Shown: positions 60,118 through 64,000 of the stretch, in pieces
Numbering within the stretch: the stretch's first letter is position 1
Layout: every line of letters begins with the position of its first letter
From: an uncultured Bacteroidales bacterium
GTDB lineage: Bacteria > Bacteroidota > Bacteroidia > Bacteroidales > P3
Direction of reading: 5' to 3'
Length of the DNA: 64,000 nt
Assembly: GCA_900316055.1 (NCBI GenBank)
Contig: ONBK01000012.1
Location: 1-64,000 of the forward strand
Notes under the pieces: model-generated
Database searches by the model: none
What the model saw: the letters and a program-made list of their open reading frames with translations, nothing else
Told to the model about the DNA's origin: nothing
Translations under genes and position numbers: made by a program

Positions 60118-61200
60118 ATGATCACAACAACCCAAATAGAAATGGCCCTCGGCCATGTGAACGACCCTGACCTCGGCCGCAGCCTCACAGAACTCGGCAT
60201 GATTGAGAATATCAAGGTCGACGGACTCAAGGTCTCCTTCGACCTTGTCCTCACCACCCCTGCCTGTCCGATGAAGAAGAAGATGAGCGACGATTGCATC
60301 AACGCCATCCACGAGATGGTGGACCGCAACGCCGAGGTAGAAATCAATCTCACTTCGCGTCCGCAGCCCGACCCCAAAGAGGAGTTCGCCGAGTTCTTCA
60401 AGAACATCCACCACATCATCGCCGTAGCCTCTGGCAAAGGCGGTGTGGGAAAGAGCACCGTGGCCGCCAACCTTGCGGTGTCGCTGGCCAAGACGGGTGC
60501 CAAAGTGGCCCTCGTCGACGCCGACATCTATGGTCCTTCCATCCCCATTATGTTCAACATCCAGGATGAGGAGGTCTATGGCCACCATGTAGGCGATAAG
60601 ACCTATATGCTGCCCATCGAGCGTTACGGCATTAAACTCATGTCTGTAGGCTTCTTCGTTGACCCCACCAAAGCCCTCGCCTGGCGCGGCCCTATGGCCA
60701 GCGGTGCCCTCAAGCAGATACTCACCGAGACCTGGTGGGACGAAATCGACTATATGGTCGTCGATATGCCCCCGGGAACAGGCGACATCCAACTCACCCT
60801 CGCGCAGACCATCCCCGTCTCCGGCGCCATCATCGTCAGTACCCCCCAGCAGGTGGCTCTGGCCGATGTGGTGCGCGGCGTGGAGCTCTTCCGCAACGAG
60901 AATGTCAACATCCCCGTTCTTGGATTCGTCGAGAACATGGCCTGGTTCACCCCTGCCGAGTTGCCGAACAACAAGTACTATATCTTTGGAAACGGCGGCT
61001 GCCGCAAGCTCGCCGAGGAGATGAGCATCCCCTTGCTGGGTGAGATACCGCTGGTGCAGAGCATCGCCGAGAGTGGCGACAGCGGCAAGCCCGTGGCCCT
61101 CTTCAACCCCGCCAACGTCCACGACCCCGTCCGCGACGCCTTCGACCAGCTGGCCCAAAACACCATTGCAGAAATCTGCAAGTTAAAGATAAAAAGTTAA
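60118..61200 (+). CDS. mrp: Mrp/ApbC-family iron-sulfur carrier ATPase
   Basis: A 360-aa cytoplasmic P-loop protein for Fe-S cluster delivery. An N-terminal MIP18/DUF59 domain (HVNDPDLGRSLTELGMIENI) is followed by the deviant Walker A SGKGGVGKST (105-114), DADIYGPSIPIMF and the Walker B region VVDMPPGTGD. The usual cluster-binding CxxC after ENMA is missing: the sequence is ENMAWFTPAELPNNKYYIFG. I believe this variant is common in Bacteroidota. The nfu gene is 101 nt downstream, supporting a joint Fe-S role. Confidence 0.92.
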   Translation: MITTTQIEMALGHVNDPDLGRSLTELGMIENIKVDGLKVSFDLVLTTPACPMKKKMSDDCINAIHEMVDRNAEVEINLTSRPQPDPKEEFAEFFKNIHHIIAVASGKGGVGKSTVAANLAVSLAKTGAKVALVDADIYGPSIPIMFNIQDEEVYGHHVGDKTYMLPIERYGIKLMSVGFFVDPTKALAWRGPMASGALKQILTETWWDEIDYMVVDMPPGTGDIQLTLAQTIPVSGAIIVSTPQQVALADVVRGVELFRNENVNIPVLGFVENMAWFTPAELPNNKYYIFGNGGCRKLAEEMSIPLLGEIPLVQSIAESGDSGKPVALFNPANVHDPVRDAFDQLAQNTIAEICKLKIKS

Positions 61201-61300
61201 AAAGGGTCGCTTTGCTTAAAAGGTTAAAAAGGGAAGAGCCAACCAACCCATTACCTTCCAACCCTTTAAAACATTCAAACCATTTAAACCTCAAATCATT

Positions 61301-61546
61301 ATGACCGACCAAGAGAAGCCCGTCGTTGAGCAGAAAGTAAAGAACGCCCTTGCTCAGATTCGTCCCTACCTCCAGCAGGACGGCGGCGATGTGGAATATG
61401 TCGACATGACCGCTGAAGGAGTCGTCATCGTACGCCTCAAAGGCCACTGCGGCTCTTGCCCTCATGCCATGCAGACCTTGAAACAAGGCATTGAGCAAGC
61501 CCTGAAGAGAGTTATTCCAGAGGTAAAGAGCGTTGAAAAAATATAA
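61301..61546 (+). CDS. NifU C-terminal-domain Fe-S scaffold
   Basis: An 81-aa Nfu-type protein with the cluster-binding motif HCGSCPHAM (Cys50, Cys53), preceded by IRPYLQQDGGDVEYVDM. It can carry a [4Fe-4S] cluster between two subunits. The gene overlaps nothing but ends only 10 nt before the adenosyltransferase start. With mrp upstream it forms an Fe-S module. Confidence 0.93.
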   Translation: MTDQEKPVVEQKVKNALAQIRPYLQQDGGDVEYVDMTAEGVVIVRLKGHCGSCPHAMQTLKQGIEQALKRVIPEVKSVEKI

Positions 61547-61556
61547 ATATAAAAGA

Positions 61557-62102
61557 ATGATTTACACCAAAACCGGAGACGCTGGCACCACCTCGCTGGT
61601 GGGCGGCAGTCGCGTTGCCAAAGACGACCACCGTGTCGAAGCCTACGGCACTGTCGACGAGCTCAACTCGCACATCGGCCTGTTGGCCGAGATACTGCGC
61701 GACATGAAAGGCGGCTATTATGACGAACTGAAAGTTGTGCAGCACAACCTCTTCACCCTCCAGACCCTGCTGGCTACCGAGGATGAGACCATATATGCCC
61801 GTCTGCCGCAGTTGGCAGAAGAGGAGGTGGAGATACTCGAGCGCCAGATTGACACCCTCACCGACCTACTACCCAAGTTGCAGAACTTCGTCATCGCCGG
61901 TGGCACCCTTGCCGGTGCCCAGTGCCATGTGGCCCGCACGGTCTGTCGCCGTGCCGAGAGACGTGTCGTCACCCTCTCCCGCGAGGCAAAACTCGACCCT
62001 GTGATTCAACGCTACCTCAACCGCCTCTCCGACTATCTTTTCGTCCTCGGCCGTTATGCCGTCGTTGCTGTTGGACAAAAGGAAGACCTCTACACCAACT
62101 AA
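61557..62102 (+). CDS. PduO-type cob(I)alamin adenosyltransferase
   Basis: A 181-aa enzyme transferring adenosyl from ATP to cob(I)alamin. The N-terminal MIYTKTGDAGTTSLVGGSRV and KDDHRVEAYGTVDELNSHIG are the ATP-binding signature, and the C-terminal VARTVCRRAERRVV the second block. The ATG at 61557 is chosen because it gives the conserved N-terminus; a start at 61533 would overlap nfu. It supplies coenzyme B12, for example for methylmalonyl-CoA mutase in propionate formation, which is not in the window. Confidence 0.93.
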   Translation: MIYTKTGDAGTTSLVGGSRVAKDDHRVEAYGTVDELNSHIGLLAEILRDMKGGYYDELKVVQHNLFTLQTLLATEDETIYARLPQLAEEEVEILERQIDTLTDLLPKLQNFVIAGGTLAGAQCHVARTVCRRAERRVVTLSREAKLDPVIQRYLNRLSDYLFVLGRYAVVAVGQKEDLYTN

Positions 62103-62121
62103 AAAAAAAATTATTTTTCAT

Positions 62122-62151
62122 TTTGTACATTTCACTTTTTGTGTATCTTTG
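62122..62151 (+). promoter_or_regulatory. promoter of the DUF2795 gene
   Basis: TTTG (62122-62125), 18 nt, then TATCTTTG (62144-62151), 93 nt before the ATG at 62245. Confidence 0.78.
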
Positions 62152-62244
62152 CAAAAAATTTTTAGAAAGCAGGACAATACAATCTGCACAAAACAAAATA
62201 ATTACGCATTTTCAGCGATAAAGATATAGAAGGAAAGAATAGTT

Positions 62245-62466
62245 ATGTACTGGACTCTTGAATTAGCATCTAAACTGGAAGACGCCCCTTGGCCCGCCAC
62301 CAAGGAGGAACTCATTGACTACGCTCAACGTACCGGCGCTCCCATGGAGGTTGTGGAGAACCTTATGGAGATTGAGGATGAAGGCGACCAATATGAGAGT
62401 ATCGAAGATATTTGGCCCGACTACCCCACCAAGGAGGACTTTTTCTTCGAGGAAGACGAATATTAA
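62245..62466 (+). CDS. DUF2795 family protein
   Basis: A 73-aa acidic protein starting MYWTLELASKLEDAPWPATK and containing LIDYAQRTGAPMEVVENL and SIEDIWPDYPTKEDF. It is a nearly universal, strongly conserved small Bacteroidota protein of unknown function. It has its own promoter and a leader of about 90 nt. Its stop codon starts the octamer array at 62463-62502. Confidence 0.93.
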   Translation: MYWTLELASKLEDAPWPATKEELIDYAQRTGAPMEVVENLMEIEDEGDQYESIEDIWPDYPTKEDFFFEEDEY

Positions 62467-62502
62467 CGTGTTAATGTGTTAATGCGTTAATGTGTTAATA
62501 CA
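62463..62502. repeat. octamer array (TTAATGTG type) at a gene junction
   Basis: Five units, TTAACGTG, TTAATGTG, TTAATGCG, TTAATGTG and TTAATACA, fill the gap between the DUF2795 stop and the next start at 62507. Confidence 0.92.
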
Positions 62503-62506
62503 TTAT

Positions 62507-63280
62507 ATGTCAACCATTTCTATAATAGGGTCAGGCAATGTGGCCACCCACTTGACCCTTGCCCTACACAACACCGGCCTCCACGTGAGGCAAGTGCTCT
62601 CGCGTGATTTCGACCACGCCGCTTTATTGGCTTCTCGCATAGGAGCTCAACCCATCAACAAACTCTCCCTCCTCGATGACCAGTCGGACATCTACCTGCT
62701 GGCCGTCAACGATGACGCCCTTTACGACCTGGCCCTCGATTTGAGGCTCCCAGATGCCCTCGTACTTCACACTTCGGGCAGCACCCCCGCCACCGTTCTC
62801 AAACCCATCAGCCGCCACTATGGCGTGGTGTGGTCACCGCAAACTTTCGTGCGCGATATCGCGATAGATTACTCCCGTCTGCCCCTCTGCATCGAAGGTT
62901 CTACCCCGAAAGTGCTGCACGAAATAGAGTGCCTCTTCTCTCCCGTCAGCAACCACATCCACCACCTCGATTTCGAGCAACGTCGTTGGGCCCATTTGGC
63001 CGCTGTGATGGTCAGCAACTTCGGCAACGCCATCAACGCCCTCGCACAGGAAACACTCACGCAGCACGGCATCGATTTCTCCATCCTTCGTCCACTGGCC
63101 GAGGAGACCATCCACAAGATGGATTACGGCCCCCTTTGGCCCCAACAGACGGGTCCCGCCCGCCGCCACGACCAGAAGACCCTCGACGCCCAGCGCCGCC
63201 TCCTGGCCGACAACCCACAGATGCTCCAGCTCTACGACCTGTTGACGGAGATTATCCAGGAAAAAGGAGACAGTAGATAA
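62507..63280 (+). CDS. Rossmann-fold DUF2520-like oxidoreductase
   Basis: A 257-aa protein with an N-terminal NAD(P)-binding motif STISIIGSGNVATHL and a C-terminal helical DUF2520-type domain (AAVMVSNFGNAINALAQETL, ILRPLAEETIHKM). It resembles the F420-dependent NADP oxidoreductase/ProC-like superfamily. The substrate is unknown. The start at 62507 is used because an earlier ATG at 62492 falls within the octamer array. Confidence 0.85.
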   Translation: MSTISIIGSGNVATHLTLALHNTGLHVRQVLSRDFDHAALLASRIGAQPINKLSLLDDQSDIYLLAVNDDALYDLALDLRLPDALVLHTSGSTPATVLKPISRHYGVVWSPQTFVRDIAIDYSRLPLCIEGSTPKVLHEIECLFSPVSNHIHHLDFEQRRWAHLAAVMVSNFGNAINALAQETLTQHGIDFSILRPLAEETIHKMDYGPLWPQQTGPARRHDQKTLDAQRRLLADNPQMLQLYDLLTEIIQEKGDSR

Positions 63281-63333
63281 GACAATATCCAAGGATTGTC
63301 ATCTCCATTAATCCTTAAATATAAACTTTACCC

Positions 63334-64000
63334 ATGACCTTCATCGACACCCACTGCCACCTCTACGACGAAGTTTTCGATGCCGACCGCGACGAAGTCT
63401 TGCAACGCTCCCTCGACGCGGGTGTCACCACTTTGCTGCTTCCTGCCATCGATAGTCAAAGTCATGGACAGCAGGAACAACTGGCCTCGCAGAATCCCCA
63501 ATATTTCCGGCAGATGATGGGGCTGCACCCCACTTCGGTGAAAGAAGACTTCGATCGGGAGCTGCAAATCGTCCACGACTACCTTTTTAATTCGCATAAT
63601 TCGCCGATCCAATTCGTTGCCGTAGGAGAAGTAGGGCTTGACCTCTACTGGGACACCACCTACCTTGAGCAACAGCGGGAAGCGCTTCTGCGACAGATGC
63701 AATGGGCAGAGAAGCTCCACTTGCCCGTCTGTCTCCATGTCCGCAAAGCCTACAACGAACTTTTTGGTCTCCTCAAACGGCTCAATCGTCCCCGCTACCA
63801 AGGGGTCATGCATTGTTTCGGTGGCAGCCTGCAAGAAGCCTACAAGGCCATTGAGATGGGATTCCATCTGGGAGTGGGCGGTGTGGCCACCTTCAAAAAT
63901 GCTGCTCTCGGCACCATTGCTGCCACCGTTCCCCTCGAGAGTTTGGTGCTCGAGACCGACGCCCCCTATCTCTCGCCCGTTCCCCATCGAGGACAGCGCA
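63334..64000 (+). CDS. tatD: TatD-family metal-dependent DNase (5' part)
   Basis: The first 222 codons of a TIM-barrel hydrolase, cut by the window end. Metal ligands visible are the HxH of FIDTHCHLYD, Glu in AVGEVGLDLYWD, the two histidines in LPVCLHVRKA and GVMHCFGG, and Asp in LETDAPYLSP. Members of the family are exonucleases or D-aminoacyl-tRNA deacylases. It starts 54 nt after the DUF2520-like gene. Confidence 0.92.
   Translation, partial: MTFIDTHCHLYDEVFDADRDEVLQRSLDAGVTTLLLPAIDSQSHGQQEQLASQNPQYFRQMMGLHPTSVKEDFDRELQIVHDYLFNSHNSPIQFVAVGEVGLDLYWDTTYLEQQREALLRQMQWAEKLHLPVCLHVRKAYNELFGLLKRLNRPRYQGVMHCFGGSLQEAYKAIEMGFHLGVGGVATFKNAALGTIAATVPLESLVLETDAPYLSPVPHRGQR

Noticed and set aside
60118-61200. 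Missing CxxC in Mrp as a sign of a broken gene
   Set aside because: All nucleotide-binding motifs are intact and the replacement segment looks like the usual Bacteroidota variant.
1-64000. tRNA, rRNA, integrase or transposase genes
   Set aside because: I looked in the intergenic regions and found no cloverleaf, rRNA signature or transposase/integrase motif.

Overview
The window comes from a Bacteroidales (phylum Bacteroidota) chromosome. Three things show this. Secreted proteins carry type IX secretion (T9SS) C-terminal sorting domains. Bacteroidota-type promoters (TTTG, about 19-20 nt, TAnnTTTG) precede many genes. The gene families are typical of the group: S46 dipeptidyl-peptidase, gingipain-like C25 peptidase, SDR-type threonine dehydrogenase, PnuT thiamine locus, LptB/KdsD, DUF2795 and DUF1846. 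Most of the window is GC-rich (roughly 55-60% by eye). One block of about 10 kb (15.7-25.7 kb) is clearly AT-richer. I saw no rRNA, tRNA, CRISPR array, transposase or integrase.

Layout. 0-12.5 kb: secreted protein and peptidase locus, with the end of one T9SS protein, a giant Fn3/CUB T9SS protein whose sorting domain is frameshifted, a DPP11-type S46 peptidase and a gingipain-like C25 protease. 12.5-15 kb: threonine dehydrogenase, fabD and a FlK-like thioesterase. 15.2-26.1 kb: a low-GC island bracketed by inverted copies of a REP-like element. It holds one minus-strand operon of eight genes: a zinc-ribbon/SPFH/coiled-coil protein, a C25-like peptidase without signal peptide, a zinc-ribbon membrane protein, and five exported accessory proteins that share domains. 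This is the best candidate for an undescribed system. 26.4-27.3 kb: AbiEii-type toxin and partner. 27.7-30 kb: Rieske-like lipoprotein, glutaminyl cyclase-type M28 protein, efp and a small membrane protein. 30-38.5 kb: envelope operon with LTA-synthase-like phosphotransferase, MBOAT acyltransferase, two SGNH proteins, lpxD and lptC. 38.5-44.6 kb: TPR protein, outer-membrane barrel, coaX, pth and C69 peptidase. 45-49 kb: DUF1846 protein, lptB, a four-helix-bundle gene between inverted repeat arrays, and kdsD. 49-55 kb: recQ, then a TPP riboswitch controlling a TonB receptor, PnuT and thiamine pyrophosphokinase. 55-64 kb: purD, EamA transporter, S41 protease, TlpA-like thioredoxin, Mrp ATPase, Nfu, cobalamin adenosyltransferase, DUF2795, a DUF2520-like protein and the start of a TatD nuclease.

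The second striking property is a dense set of short tandem arrays with 7-, 8- or 9-bp units. They fill many gene junctions and also lie in frame inside genes: in signal peptides (C25 protease, LptC, TonB receptor), surface loops (KdsD, thiamine pyrophosphokinase, the LTA-synthase-like protein) and C-terminal tails (LptB, a 97-aa membrane protein). One array-like stretch coincides with the frameshift in the giant T9SS protein, and one lies in the variable arm of the TPP riboswitch. Small palindromic, REP-like units behave similarly and appear in frame in KdsD and in the DUF1846 protein.
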